Origin: Spongilla lacustris
Lineage: Eukaryota > Porifera > Demospongiae > Spongillida > Spongillidae
Direction: 5' to 3'
DNA: 64,000 nucleotides
NCBI GenBank assembly: GCA_949361645.1
Contig: OX442427.1
Span: forward strand, 5,754,757-5,818,756
The translations under genes were made by a program, and so were the position numbers. The notes below the pieces were generated by a model. That model saw only the letters and a program-made list of their open reading frames with translations, made no database searches and was not told the origin of the DNA. Each line of letters begins with the position of its first letter. Positions within the stretch are counted from its first letter, which is position 1. Positions 1-10,438 of the stretch are shown piece after piece.

Positions 1-1092
1 AAGCAGACCAACATAAACGTGAATGACGCGGACGGTGCGGGGCAGACCATCCTGCACTGGGCCGTGCTCTCGGGACACCTGGAAACGGTGCAATTCTTGG
101 TGTTGGAGAGCCAGGCAGCGATCGACGCCGCGGACAGGAACGGCCTCACTACCTTTCACATTGCCGCCGTCAAAAACAACCTACCCATTCTGAAGTTTCT
201 CGCTGCGTACGCCTACAAGCGTCACCCGAAACCCCAGCGCCTGCTCAACGCCAAGAACAAGAGCGGGCTGACTCCGATCTGCTGTGCTGCCCAGGCGGGT
301 CACGTGGAAATTGTGAGGTGGCTGGCGACGAAGGGAGGGGGAGACCCTACCATCGCCACGAGTCACGGGACTGCGCCCCTCCACGTAGCCACCATGGCCG
401 GCAAACTGGAAGTCGTTAAGTACTTGTACCAGTTCGGATCGGCCACTGCGTTTGGCGGGCTGAGGACTAGCGAGGGAAGTAGTGCCCTTCACCTTGCTGC
501 CTCGTCAGGTTAGGAGTAATATACCGGTACTTATATAATAGTAATACTATATTTAATAGTTTTTTTTTCTTTCACTTTCAAAACTTACGAACAATTTCCA
601 CTTGGCGTTTATAGTTTTCTACTTAGGAGTTCAATTTTAACAATTTCTATTGTTTTAGGATTTTAAAGTTTCATTTTCTGTCTGTACTGGAGACGTTATT
701 GTTGAAAATATTTTTCATTTTGCCAATTCTTTCTCTTCAAAGGTTTCATCGACATCATGAAGTGGCTGCTTGAGCAGAAGCATTGCACTGGGGATGAGGT
801 GGACCACTTTCAGAGGACCCCCCTGCATTATGCCGCAGAGAGTGGACAACTCAAGTAGGCCATTGTAGGTGTGCCCAATTTGGACCACGCCCATCCTGTT
901 TTCGTCTCTTGGCCAATGTGCAACCCCCCCCCCCCCCACACACACACACACAGGGCCATACAGGTACTTTGTGAACATGGAGTGAATGTCCTGTTGGAAG
1001 ACGAGAAGGGGAACTTGGCCGTAGAAGTGACAAATGACTCCAAGTGCTTCAAGTATCTGGAAACAGCTACGAAGAAGAGAAAGCCTGCAATG
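1..1092 (+). CDS. Ankyrin-repeat exons of the ankyrin-CH gene
   Basis: Exons 1-508, 743-854 and 954-1092 encode consecutive ankyrin repeats. Recognisable repeat cores are QTILHWAVLSGHLETVQFLV, GLTTFHIAAVKNNLPILKFL, GLTPICCAAQAGHVEIVRWL, TAPLHVATMAGKLEVVKYL, SSALHLAASSGFIDIMKWLL and RTPLHYAAESGQLK, each with the TPLH-like turn and the paired helices. The last repeat (LLEDEKGNLAVEVT) is degenerate. Ankyrin repeats are protein-protein binding surfaces; the partner cannot be read from sequence. The reading frame is open from base 1, so the first exon or its upstream part lies outside the window. Resemblance to espin or synphilin-type ankyrin blocks is possible but I cannot establish it. Confidence 0.88.
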
Positions 1093-4000
1093 GTGTGTAA
1101 CCCTCCCCCCTCCTCTTCCTCCTCCCCCTCCCCTCCCCATCAAACGTTATGACCAGTGTTACCCTTCCATTGTACAGGGTACTGGTTTCCTGAACCATTC
1201 CAAGGCAAAAGTCACAGATGGTCCTGAGGTAAACACATAGGTGGGGCCTGTGTGGTCTGTCGGCTTGTAGGGTAGCCTTGGTGTTACATGTATGAATGAC
1301 TGCAGCAAACGGATTCATGCTGTAATGATTATGACTTATCACAATCATTGTACACACACCCATGTGCACACACATACAAACACATATACACCATAAACAT
1401 ACACACATACACACGCACGCACACATACACATATGCACCATAAACATACACACCACATATATACACACATACACACACATACACACATACATATACACAC
1501 GTATATATACTGCACACACATACACACACATACACATACACACACGCACACACGTACACAAATAAACACACACATGCACATACCACGTATACACACACGC
1601 ACACATACACACATATGTACACACATGTACACACATACACACATGCACACACATACACGCATACACGCATACACACCTATACACACGTACATGCACATAA
1701 TACACACGCACACACATACACACACATACACATGTACACACACATATATACACATGCACACACATACACACACATACACATGTACACACACATATATACA
1801 CATGCACACACATACACACACATACACATGTACACACACATATATACACATGCACACACATATACACACATACACATGTACACGCATACACACATACACA
1901 TGTACACGCACATATATACACATGCACACACATATACACACATACACATGTACACGCACATATATACACATGCACACACATACATAGCCACCTCCCTTAC
2001 AGGCATTTATTGAAGAGGAGGAAATCCCTATTGAAAATGATGACCCAAATGGAGAAGGATGGGAGGTAAGGGGTGTGGCTCCAAGAGAATGCAATTGGTC
2101 AGGTACCCCATATGTGATATTTGGGTCACATGTTAATAACTTGTTGATAGCATGAAAGTAGTCACATAACAATTATGCTAGTCTGTTTATCACAAGCCCA
2201 AGATTTCAGTCATATAGCTCTGATGTTGGTCACATGTCCATGCTGTTGATCCCATTAGGTCACATGACCATGCTGTTGATCCCATTAGGTCACATGACCA
2301 TGCTGTTGATCCCATTAGGTCACATGTCCATACAGTTGATTCCATTAGGTCACATGTCCATGCATTTGATCCCATTTGGTCACATGTCCATGCTGTTGAT
2401 CCCATTAGGTCACATGTCCATGCTGTTGATCCCATTAGGTCACATGTCCATGCTGTTGATCCCATTAGGTCACATGTCCATGCTGTTGATCCCATTAGGT
2501 CACATGTCCATGCTGTTGATCCCATTAGGTCACATGTCCATGCTGTTGATCCCATTAGGTCACATGTCCATGCTGTTGATCCCATTTGGTCACATGTCCA
2601 TGGGCGTACGCAGCCTTTGGGAAAGGGGAAGGGTCGAAATTTTATAAAAAGTGACCTTTCGTGATGTAAGGCAAAATTATGTATTATGTCATCATTACTA
2701 AATATACTTATACGCGTACATGCATGTACACTTTAGTATGTATATGCATGCGTTTGTAGTAAATACAACAAATAGTAAAACTTTTAAGTGTGATGGTGGC
2801 CTCGTTTTGGGGAGAGGGAGGATCATTCAAACCCATCAACCCCCCCCCCCCCCCCCTTACGTACGCCCATGATGTCCATGCTGTTGATCCCATTTGGTCA
2901 CATGACCATGCTGTTGATCCCATTTGGTCACATGACCATGCTGTTGATCCCATTTGGTCACATGACCATGCTGTTGATACCATTTGGTGTCACATGACCA
3001 TGCTGTTGATCCAGGTGCTAATCCATAACATTTATCAGGGGGGGAGGAGGGGGGGCTGAACATGGCCATGATCAGGAGGCGGGGTTTCTAAAAGGGTATG
3101 GGTCTGGGTGTGGGTGTGGGTGTGGGAGGTGGATGAACATTTTTTGGAACATCGTAAATATCTGGCCTTAAAAGCATTTTCTTTAACATTTGACTGTAGA
3201 ATGATTATGGACTTTCTTTTGCCTAATAAAGAAGGGAGACTAAACATTGCAGATGGAGGCATAAAATAAAATGGCCACTGGTTGCCTGTTTAATCCCATC
3301 TGATCCCATCTGACCCCATCTGACCCCAGCTGATCCCATCTGATCTTATCTGGTGATCCCATCTGATCCCATCTGATCTCATCTGATCCCATCTGATCCC
3401 ATCTGATCCCATCTGACCCCATCTGATCCCACCTGATCCCATCTGACCCCATCTGATCCCATCTGACCCCATCTGATCCCATCTGACCCCATCTGATCCC
3501 ATCTGATCCCATCTGATCCCATCTGACCCCATCTGATCCCATCTGATCCCATCTGACCCCATCTGATCCCATCTGATCCCACTCTAGACCTTGCAAGACC
3601 TAATGAATCAGTCAGAGATTCAGCAGCTGAACATGGTTGGGCCTGGGTACCAGCCAAGTATGCAGAAGAATGCGGAGATGAAGAGGAGAGAGCTGGAGGA
3701 GAGGCTGAGGGAGGAGGAGGAGGAGAAGGGGAGGAAGAGGGAGGAGTTGTTGAGGTTACAGGAGGAAAATGCAAAGGTAATGGACTTAAGAGAAGCTGAG
3801 TGTGGTGTGTAAATGTTGGTGATGTTAATGATAGGACTGTGTGCATGATTTGTTGAGAAAGTAGCTTGCTGTGTGTGTGTGTTTATATGTGCATGTGTGA
3901 ATGTGTGTGTGTTTATATGTGCATGTGTGTGTTTATATGGGCATGTTTATATGTGCATGTGTGTATGTGTGTATGTGTGTGTTTATATGTGTATGTGTGT

Positions 4001-7000
4001 ATGTGTGTATTTATATGTGGATGTGATTATATTTGCATGTGTGTATGTATATGTGGAGGTATGTTCATGTGTTGCATTAGCATTGCTTGTATTTAGCAGT
4101 CATACATGTATATAGCTGGACCACATACATGTATATAGCTGGACCACACACACACACACACACGTATTACACCACCCAGTGCCACCAAGTGTCCATTATG
4201 CCACACCTCTGCACCTTTCCCCCCCCCTCCCCACAGAAGATACGTCAGCAGCTCATCGAGGAGGACCCAGAGGACAAGCTGCCCCCCGTGGGGCAGAATG
4301 GGAGGGTGGCAGCAGGCAGCCATGCCTCCCGGGGGACAGGGGACAAGCAAGCGTCCAAGCAGCTCAAGTCATCTGGCCAGGTGTGTTTTGTGCATGGCTC
4401 CATCACATGTCTGTGCAGATGTGTTACTTATCCTCCTAGGAGAGCAACCCTTCTGGAGAGAAGAGTGAGAGTGACTCAAAGTAAGCCGACCACACCCACA
4501 CGTACACACACACATGTACACACACAAACATACGACATATGCACACACACTAACATACACACATATGCACACACCCACACACATATATCCACCTGTAGCA
4601 TGCATAGCACACCTATATAGTAATGGCATACTGTATGCACCATATATGCACACACCTACACACTTGCACACACACACTTGCACACACACACACACACACA
4701 CTTTGACAACCATAGGGACTTTGCTTCGGACAAAGGTGGCAAAGGACTTTTCTCCAAGTTTTGGTCCAAAAAGAATGAGACCAGGCCCACATCTCCTCCT
4801 CTTTCTCATCCCCACCCAACCCAAGGCTCCCTCCAGCCACAAGACCCCACCCTAGAGTCACTTGACGAGGACCATGGGGACCTGGAGGGGATCAAGCCCA
4901 GGGCACCAAGAAGGAGAACAAAGGAACCAGAGGTAGGGAAGGAAAACACACCAGCAGTCAGTGACTTCCTGGAAGTGAAAGGCCCCACCCCTGTCCCCTC
5001 AAGCAGTCCACCGCGTGGGAGGAGGGGCTTACAGAGGAAACCAACGCCACACCCCCATCGCCAGGTGGCCAAGGTACCAGGTGCACCGGAGCCGGCCAGT
5101 CCTACACCGGTCCCTGTCAAAATGGCTCTGAACTATGACTCCACCCCTCTCAGCAGCCCCTCCTCCGAGTCTGTCAACTCAGTATCTCCCTTCAATTCAC
5201 CCTCCCCCGCTCCTTCCCTCTCCCCGCCCATGTCACCTTCGTCCAGTTCACAGAACATTGCTGGCAGACCGCAGTCTCCCATACCGGCGACGCCAATAGC
5301 TGCTGTTACAAAGAGAACAGGCCCACCTCCCCCTGCCATCCCTCCCCCCAGTGCCCCAGTGGCCCAGCCCTCCTCCTCCTCCGCGAAACCTCCCTCCGCT
5401 AAACCTCCATCGCTACCCAATGGCTTCAGGGCTGCAGCTAGTGACTCCACCCTCCTGACTAAGCCGAAGCCTTTCATGAGTAGACAGAACAGCCTGCCCG
5501 GGACCCTCCCTCCTTCCAGCAGCCCGCCTAGAGCCGACTCCCCCACAATGGATGACATGGAGAACCAGCTTGAAGACGTTCTGAAGATTTTGGCTACCAA
5601 CCTGTCCATGTACGAGAGGGGGAAACCACACCCATCCAATGGGGAAGCCGATGAAGAACAGGGAGAGGAAGACTCTGGGAGTGGCTCCTCAAGTTCTTCC
5701 GAGGAAGATGAAGAGGGGGAGGAGGAGGAGGAGGAGGAGGATGATGATGAGGAAGAGGAGGAGGAGAGAGGGTCATCGCCCGATGAGGGTAAGAAGAATC
5801 AGCGCAAGCGCAGGATGACTCCGCCCATCACTGTGCAAAGACCCGTCATGGCCAGGAACGCAGGCATGAGCCGCACGGTGCAGACTGCTGGGCTGAACAA
5901 TGTGAGGAAGCAGACCAGGTACCCTAGGCTGCTGAGGAAGAAGGTGGTGAACCTGGACACCATCGATGAGATCCAGGATGAGATCATCCATGAGGCTGTG
6001 AGTGGGAGGCTGCCATGGGAGGGGGTTGAAGGTTGTGTGTAGTGGGAGGCTGCCATGGGAGGGGGTTGAAGTTGCTGTTTGGAAGCTTTAAGTACACCTG
6101 TCTGAGGGCATTTAAGTAACCACTGGTGGGTGTCACCTTATACCCCACCTCTTGATTGTGACCATGTGGGCAGATCATGTGGGTGGATGTGATCATGTGG
6201 GTGGATGTGATCATGTGGGTGGATGTGATCATGTGGGTGGATATGATCATGTGGGTGGATGTGATCATGTGGGTGGATATGATCATGTGGGTGGATGTGA
6301 TCATGTGGGTGGATGTGATCATGTGGGTGGATTCATGTGGGTGGATGTGATCATGTGGGTGGATGTGATCATGTGGGTGGATTCATGTGGGTGGATGTGA
6401 TCATGTGGGTGGATATGATCATGTGGGTGGATGTGATCATGTGGGTGGATGTGATCATGTGGGTGGATATGATCATGTGGGTGGATGTGATCATGTGGGT
6501 GGATGTGACCATGTGGGTGGATGTGGTCGTGTGGGTGGATGTGATCATGTGGGTGGATGTGACCATGGGATGTTGTGATCTTAAGCAAATGTGAGTGATG
6601 ATGGTTGTCTTACTCCTCCCACCTCCTACCTCCCCCTCTTCCCTCCCCACCTCCTCCCTCCCCCACCCCTACCTCCCACCTCCTCCCTCCTCCTACCTCC
6701 CACTTCCTCCCACCTACTGTCAATCTAGTATTCTGAAGAGGAGCAAGCATATTGTTTCTATAGAATTCATACTGAGAGAAATGTTGTCCAGGCATGGAGG
6801 AGATATGTCATACTGGCAAGAATTACTGTGAGAATACTGAGCTACGTAGCAAACGAGATCCCCTAGCTGAAATACACTTTTTTTCCCCTTCTATAGCAAC
6901 GCAAGGCACAAGCAATGATGCAGAAAAGACAGAAAGGTGAGATATCACATATGATGTCATACTGGTGATGTCATACTATATATTTACACAATCATGCCAC

Positions 7001-9072
7001 AGATCATCTATCAAAGGTGTTTACTGCCTGGAGACAAGCCCTCAAATACACATTCCCGGACACAGAGGAAGAGGAGGAGTCACCCAACCCCCAGCCTGTG
7101 GTCCAACCCTCACATGGTGCCACCACAGTCTGGTCCCTGAGCGGTACCACTGCCCGTCCTATGGTTCAGTCCCTGAGTGGTACCACTGCCCGTCCTATGG
7201 TTCAGTCCCTGAGTGGTACCAACCTGCAGCGTGCAGCCCACCTACCAAATGGCACCACTGCGGGCCACAAAGGACAGCCAATGGATGTGAAAGTATGTGT
7301 GTGGTGGTGTGTGTTATTTGTGTGGTGGTGTGTTATGTGTGTGGAAGTGTGTTATGTGTATGGAAGTGTGTTATTTATGTGGTGTGTGTGTTATGTGTGT
7401 GGTATGTAGTGGTGTGTGTGTGGTGTAGTGTGTGTTACATGTGATGGTGGTGTGTATGTGTTATGTATGTGGAAGCGTGATTTAAATTGTAATGTGCACA
7501 GCTTGTGTTTGTGCTTAAAATGTTAGTTAATGTTCAGTCTGGTTACTGTAAGTTAAAGACAACTTATCGCAAACTCCTGACCTTGATCTGAACAAACTGC
7601 CTTCATAATATGAAATTAAATTCATTGGTTTTCATACATACTTGAGGTGACAGTGTTGCAGTAAGGGAATGCAGCTACCTGTGCCACCACACACACACCA
7701 TTCCGTAATTTGCACCCCACACCACCCCATAACATGCACCCCATCCCATAACACACACCACCCTATAACACTTGAACTTTTATTCTTCAAGGACAGTGTT
7801 CAATGAGATCACTCCATGGCTACAATCATCAAATACATGTACATACAATCTTAATCCTTGTCACTGTCCTTCTTATGAAAAAATAAAAATTTGTCTTGCT
7901 CTGTGAGTTGATGGCAGTGGCCAAGTAAATCATGTAATGAGTTAGCTCATACCTAATGTTTAATATTCAGCTTTCATATTCCCCAAACACTCCACTATAA
8001 AGCAAATTTATATTTTTATTAAACTATTCATAATAAAGTTTTGAAATAAAGAGTGACCTTACCTTGTCTGTTTGCAGGTAAAGCACAGTGTCTCCATGGG
8101 AACCATCTCCAACACCAGTCTGAACAGAGCCATATCGTCCTCAGTCCAGTCCATTCCACAGCTCTCTCCCAAAGAGGTCAGTGGGGTCTCGTTATCGCTG
8201 TCCACACTCACTAGAGTGCAGTCTGTTGGAACGGCAGTAATTAAACAGGTTTTTTATTTAATTGTCATTAAGCTTAGATCAGCTACCAACTTTGCATGTA
8301 GCAAACGACCTTGCCAACCACTATACGGATAGGCCAAATTTGGTTACAGTTGGGTTAGCTAACCTGCACCACATTTTGGTTAACTAATATGGTATATTTA
8401 GGTCAATTGACATGGCATGTTTAACCTATTATCTAATTATTGCTTATAGGCTTATATTCAGTGGATGAACAAGCACTTGGAGACACAGCACAAAAGCTGG
8501 CAGGATGTCATGACATCACTACAAGGTGGAGGTACCATCATCCAAGCACTTGCTGTGAGTCAGCCCACATACCTCCTCCCTCTGACCTCCCATATCTCCC
8601 TTGACCGTACAACCTCCTCCCCTGACCTCACACACCTCCTCCCTGACCTCACATACCTCCTCCCCTGACCTCACACACCTCCTCCCCTCTTATCATGACC
8701 TCCCATACCCCTGACCTCCATATCTCCCTCGTACCTCAGTAATAAATAATCAGTTTATACTGTACATTCGTTGCATTCCACATCCAGACTGCCTCAGGCA
8801 GGAGTGCTCCGAGGTATAACCCCAACCCAAAGCTTGCACTACAGCGCCTAGATAACTGGAGGGTGGCTTACGAGTTCATGAAAAGCATTGGAGTTAATGT
8901 CAAAGGAATCGAACCAGCTGGTAAGAAAACCTTATTCCCTGATACGTGCATGCGTATCACATGACCCTTGTGCCTAGACCTGGCCGAAGGCTCAGAGCCA
9001 GCTGTATGCAGCATGTTCAGCAGTATTGTCAAGTGGCAAGACTCGCCATCAAATAATTATTCAGTTTTGTGA
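1..9072 (+). CDS. Ankyrin-repeat / coiled-coil / CH-domain protein, 3' part (5' end outside window)
   Basis: I join 16 exons: 1-508, 743-854, 954-1092, 1178-1228, 2003-2065, 3588-3776, 4237-4380, 4440-4480, 4716-5997, 6729-6827, 6897-6936, 7003-7292, 8078-8248, 8450-8554, 8788-8920, 8978-9072. All have AG/GT borders and matching phases; the sum is 3462 bp, giving 1153 aa and a TGA at 9070-9072. Domain order: ankyrin repeats (about residues 1-270), charged coiled coil (about 310-354), a long Pro/Ser-rich linker with an acidic Glu/Asp run and a basic segment (416-843), Trp-containing helices (about 844-986), and a C-terminal calponin-homology domain (1044-1145). No known family with exactly this architecture comes to mind; a cytoskeletal scaffold role is inferred from ankyrin plus CH. 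The start codon lies upstream of the window. Confidence 0.8.
1340..1985. repeat. CA-rich simple repeat with about 60-bp higher-order periodicity
   Basis: Alternating purine-pyrimidine (CA/TA)-rich DNA filling most of the intron 1229-2002. From about 1690 onward a roughly 60-bp unit with a TATATACACATG landmark recurs. The opposite strand gives long but meaningless Cys/Val ORFs. Confidence 0.9.
2226..3012. repeat. 30-bp minisatellite in two blocks split by an inserted element
   Basis: The unit (30 bp, core TTGATCCCATTAGGTCACAT) is repeated about 12 times at 2226-2600 and about four more times at 2868-3012. The two blocks are separated by a 265-bp element with inverted ends (2603-2867). It lies in the intron 2066-3587 of the ankyrin-CH gene. 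Confidence 0.9.
2603..2867. mobile_element. MITE-like element inserted in the 30-bp minisatellite
   Basis: The ends form a short inverted repeat: GGCGTACG on the left, CGTACGCC on the right. They are flanked on both sides by CATG, which may be a 4-bp target duplication. Interior is AT-rich with a poly-C tract near 2840-2856 and no coding capacity. Superfamily not assigned. Confidence 0.55.
3294..3584. repeat. 10-bp minisatellite abutting a splice acceptor
   Basis: Decamer CTGATCCCAT and its variant CTGACCCCAT repeat about 29 times. The array ends only a few bases before the exon that starts at 3588, so its pyrimidine-rich units form the polypyrimidine tract of that acceptor. Confidence 0.92.
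3588..5997 (+). CDS. Coiled-coil and low-complexity linker exons of the ankyrin-CH gene
   Basis: Exon 3588-3776 encodes a charged helix (EMKRRELEERLREEEEEKGR), a typical single helix or coiled coil. Exons 4237-4380 and 4440-4480 are polar. Exon 4716-5997 (1282 bp) encodes a basic start (GKGLFSKFWSKKN), a Pro/Ser/Ala-rich disordered stretch, a short predicted amphipathic helix (MENQLEDVLKILATNLSMYE), an acidic Ser/Glu/Asp run encoded by (GAGGAN)n near 5700-5770, then an Arg/Lys-rich segment. The exon ends at a GTGAGT donor at 5998, whose surroundings are duplicated in the intron. Function beyond a flexible linker is unknown. Confidence 0.75.
3866..4080. repeat. TG-rich simple repeat in intron 3777-4236
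   Basis: GTGTGTGTTTATATGTGCAT-like words repeated irregularly. The short + strand ORFs over it (Cys/Val-rich) are repeat translations, not genes. Confidence 0.85.
4495..4705. repeat. CA-rich simple repeat in intron 4481-4715
   Basis: Irregular (CA)n/(CACACATA)n DNA that runs up to the acceptor at 4715. Confidence 0.85.
5998..6078 (+). repeat. Direct duplication of the sequence after a splice donor
   Basis: The first about 35 bp of the intron after exon 4716-5997 (AGTGGGAGGCTGCCATGGGA and following) is repeated in tandem immediately downstream. The second copy begins GTAGTGGG instead of GTGAGTGGG, so it resembles a weakened second donor. Confidence 0.8.
6160..6575. repeat. 18-bp minisatellite in intron 5998-6728
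   Basis: The unit GATCATGTGGGTGGATGT recurs about 22 times with single-base variants (GATATGATC, GACCATG) and two truncated units. It produces His/Asp/Gly-rich ORFs on both strands that I reject as genes. Confidence 0.92.
6729..7292 (+). CDS. Trp-helix (Sfi1-like) exons and 12-aa coding repeat of the ankyrin-CH gene
   Basis: Exons 6729-6827, 6897-6936 and 7003-7292 join to a helical region with two similar motifs, VVQAWRRYVILARI and LSKVFTAWRQALKY, spaced about 32 residues apart. A hydrophobic-x-x-x-Trp-Arg pattern of this kind is seen in centrin-binding Sfi1-type repeats and in some IQ motifs; the assignment is an inference. The third exon also holds a tandem coding repeat (SLSGTTARPMVQ, about 2.5 copies, 36-bp unit, 7135-7220), so a minisatellite has expanded inside coding sequence without breaking frame. 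Confidence 0.65.
8450..9072 (+). CDS. CH-domain exons, copy 1 (C-terminus of ankyrin-CH gene)
   Basis: Exons 8450-8554 (105 bp), 8788-8920 (133 bp) and 8978-9072 encode one calponin-homology domain. It begins AYIQWMNKHL (helix 1 with the conserved Trp), has a helix ending GGGTIIQALA, then LQRLDNWRVAYEFMKSIGVN (the classical helix and the G-V/I-N turn) and DLAEGSEPAVCSMFSSIVKW (last helix). The spacing is reminiscent of neuron-navigator or GAS2-type CH domains. A single CH domain at a C-terminus suggests a cytoskeletal or signalling adaptor rather than a tandem-CH actin crosslinker. The terminal residues differ from copy 2 because the two diverge right after the KWQDS codons. Confidence 0.78.
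8565..8740. repeat. CCTCC/TGACCTC-rich minisatellite, copy 1
   Basis: Units around CTGACCTCACATACCTCCTC in the intron after CH exon a. The same array occurs in the duplicate gene at 11570-11750, so it predates or was copied with the duplication; unit number differs between copies. Confidence 0.85.
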
Positions 9073-9344
9073 TTTGAGCATACTGTCTCTGTGTGATCTC
9101 GGTGTCCTGGTCTGGGGACCAGAACAACTTCATATACTGGTCTACATGTTGTGTTTCCTACTCGCACATTCTGAGCATTTCTCATCTCTCACTCTCCCTC
9201 TATGTCTGTATGTGTGTGTTATATGTAATTGTGTAGATGACCGCAAAAGCAATAATGATCAATTTAGTTCATTTTCCTCCTTGCCAACAAATGACCATAT
9301 GTACCAGTGGTACTAGTTCAATATCATTTACCAACACAACCGTA

Positions 9345-10352
9345 TTAGTGCTCTTCTATTGGAACGACGGACCCAGACATCATGTCACCACAAAGGGGTT
9401 CCATCTCTACCAACACGGGGTAGTGGATGTTGGGGTCATACTCCCCACCAGCCAGGTGGAGAGCCGATTGGTGTCTTTGATCAACCACATCGTCATACGT
9501 GTCCAGTCGCCGAACGGCAAAGCTCGTTCCAGCCACCTCGCAAAACTGACGCAAGGTGCCTCCCCTCTCAGGAGCAAAGAGGATGACTGTCCCGTGTGGT
9601 TTTAAGAGCTTCAGGAGTACCCTGGTGAGACACGCGTGCAGCTCCGTGAAGAAGACACAGTCTGCACATACGATAACGTCAAAGAAGCCGTCGTGCGGAG
9701 ACCTCTGGGAGAGGAACGCCTCGTCCCAGCGGAGCACGCAAGTGGACGTCTTGGCGGTGCACGTGAGCAAGGCCGAAGCGTTGGCGGAAAGTATGGCTTC
9801 GACGTTGTGCACCGAGGTCTCATTTCCGTCCGTCAGCAGGACGTACGAAGGCAGGCCCGTGCAGGCGAGCATGAGGCCGGCAAGGGCCGTCATTCCGCAG
9901 CCCAGCTCGCACACACTGCGACCAGCGATGAGGCGGTGGGCGTTCCGAAGGCAGTACCACGCCATGACTTCCTCCGAAGGCCACACGCAGACGTTGCCCG
10001 TGTTATTGAAACCGATGATGGTCGACAGGGAGGCCGGCGAAGTGAGGCACTTGACTGCCGCGGATACGACTGAGGAAGTGTCCCTGTACGAGTACCTAAC
10101 CCATGTGCCTGGACTGGGCAGAGCAACTGCTGTGCATCGAGCAAGGTGCGCATCATCTAGAAGATTTCCTTCGGGGCCGGAAAGTTCTTCCTGGGAAAAC
10201 AGTTTAAAAGAGCCGAAGCGTCTCACGCTCGTGCGGTGCCATAGTTGACTGTCCTCCGCATCAGTATTGGTCCCCTTGCTGCCTTTCACGATAGCGTTCC
10301 TTAGGACTTTCCACCTGTCTGCCGCCAGCGCATGGTTTAACTTTTTGGCCAT
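9345..10352 (-). CDS. CAMKMT: Calmodulin-lysine N-methyltransferase, intronless
   Basis: Single 335-aa ORF, ATG at 10352-10350 and TAA at 9347-9345. A class I SAM-dependent methyltransferase core is visible: WPSEEVMAWYCLRNAH (about 124-139) followed by motif I VCELGCGMTALAGLM (147-161), motif II LLTDGNE (172-178), and the family signature DVIVCADCVFF (225-235), then VILFAPERGGTLRQFC and a C-terminal NIHYPVLVEME. This order and length (human enzyme 323 aa) match CAMKMT, which trimethylates calmodulin Lys115. It has no introns, unlike its multi-exon neighbours, and sits antisense between the two CH-domain copies. The first about 45 residues are less conserved. EEF2KMT-like paralogues are the main alternative, but the CADC/APERGGT signature favours CAMKMT. 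Confidence 0.9.
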   Translation of the reverse strand: MAKKLNHALAADRWKVLRNAIVKGSKGTNTDAEDSQLWHRTSVRRFGSFKLFSQEELSGPEGNLLDDAHLARCTAVALPSPGTWVRYSYRDTSSVVSAAVKCLTSPASLSTIIGFNNTGNVCVWPSEEVMAWYCLRNAHRLIAGRSVCELGCGMTALAGLMLACTGLPSYVLLTDGNETSVHNVEAILSANASALLTCTAKTSTCVLRWDEAFLSQRSPHDGFFDVIVCADCVFFTELHACLTRVLLKLLKPHGTVILFAPERGGTLRQFCEVAGTSFAVRRLDTYDDVVDQRHQSALHLAGGEYDPNIHYPVLVEMEPLCGDMMSGSVVPIEEH

Positions 10353-10438
10353 GCCCCCTTATCTGAAGGGCTTAATAGGGAGTGGGGCCCTCCATTTCCG
10401 ATTTTGATTATTTATACTTAATAATTAAGTCTAATACA
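10353..10438. promoter_or_regulatory. Presumed bidirectional promoter between CAMKMT and the small CH gene
   Basis: The two start codons are only 86 bp apart and point away from each other, so regulatory DNA must be shared or overlap coding sequence. An AT-rich stretch (about 10403-10438) lies next to the CH-gene start. No TATA box is convincing. This is inferred from gene arrangement only. Confidence 0.5.

Noticed and set aside
1067..2172. Cys/Val- and His/Thr-rich ORFs over 1340-1985
   Set aside because: CA/TG simple repeat; no splice or codon evidence.
9556..10248. 230-codon + strand ORF
   Set aside because: Shadow of CAMKMT on the other strand; no recognisable domain.
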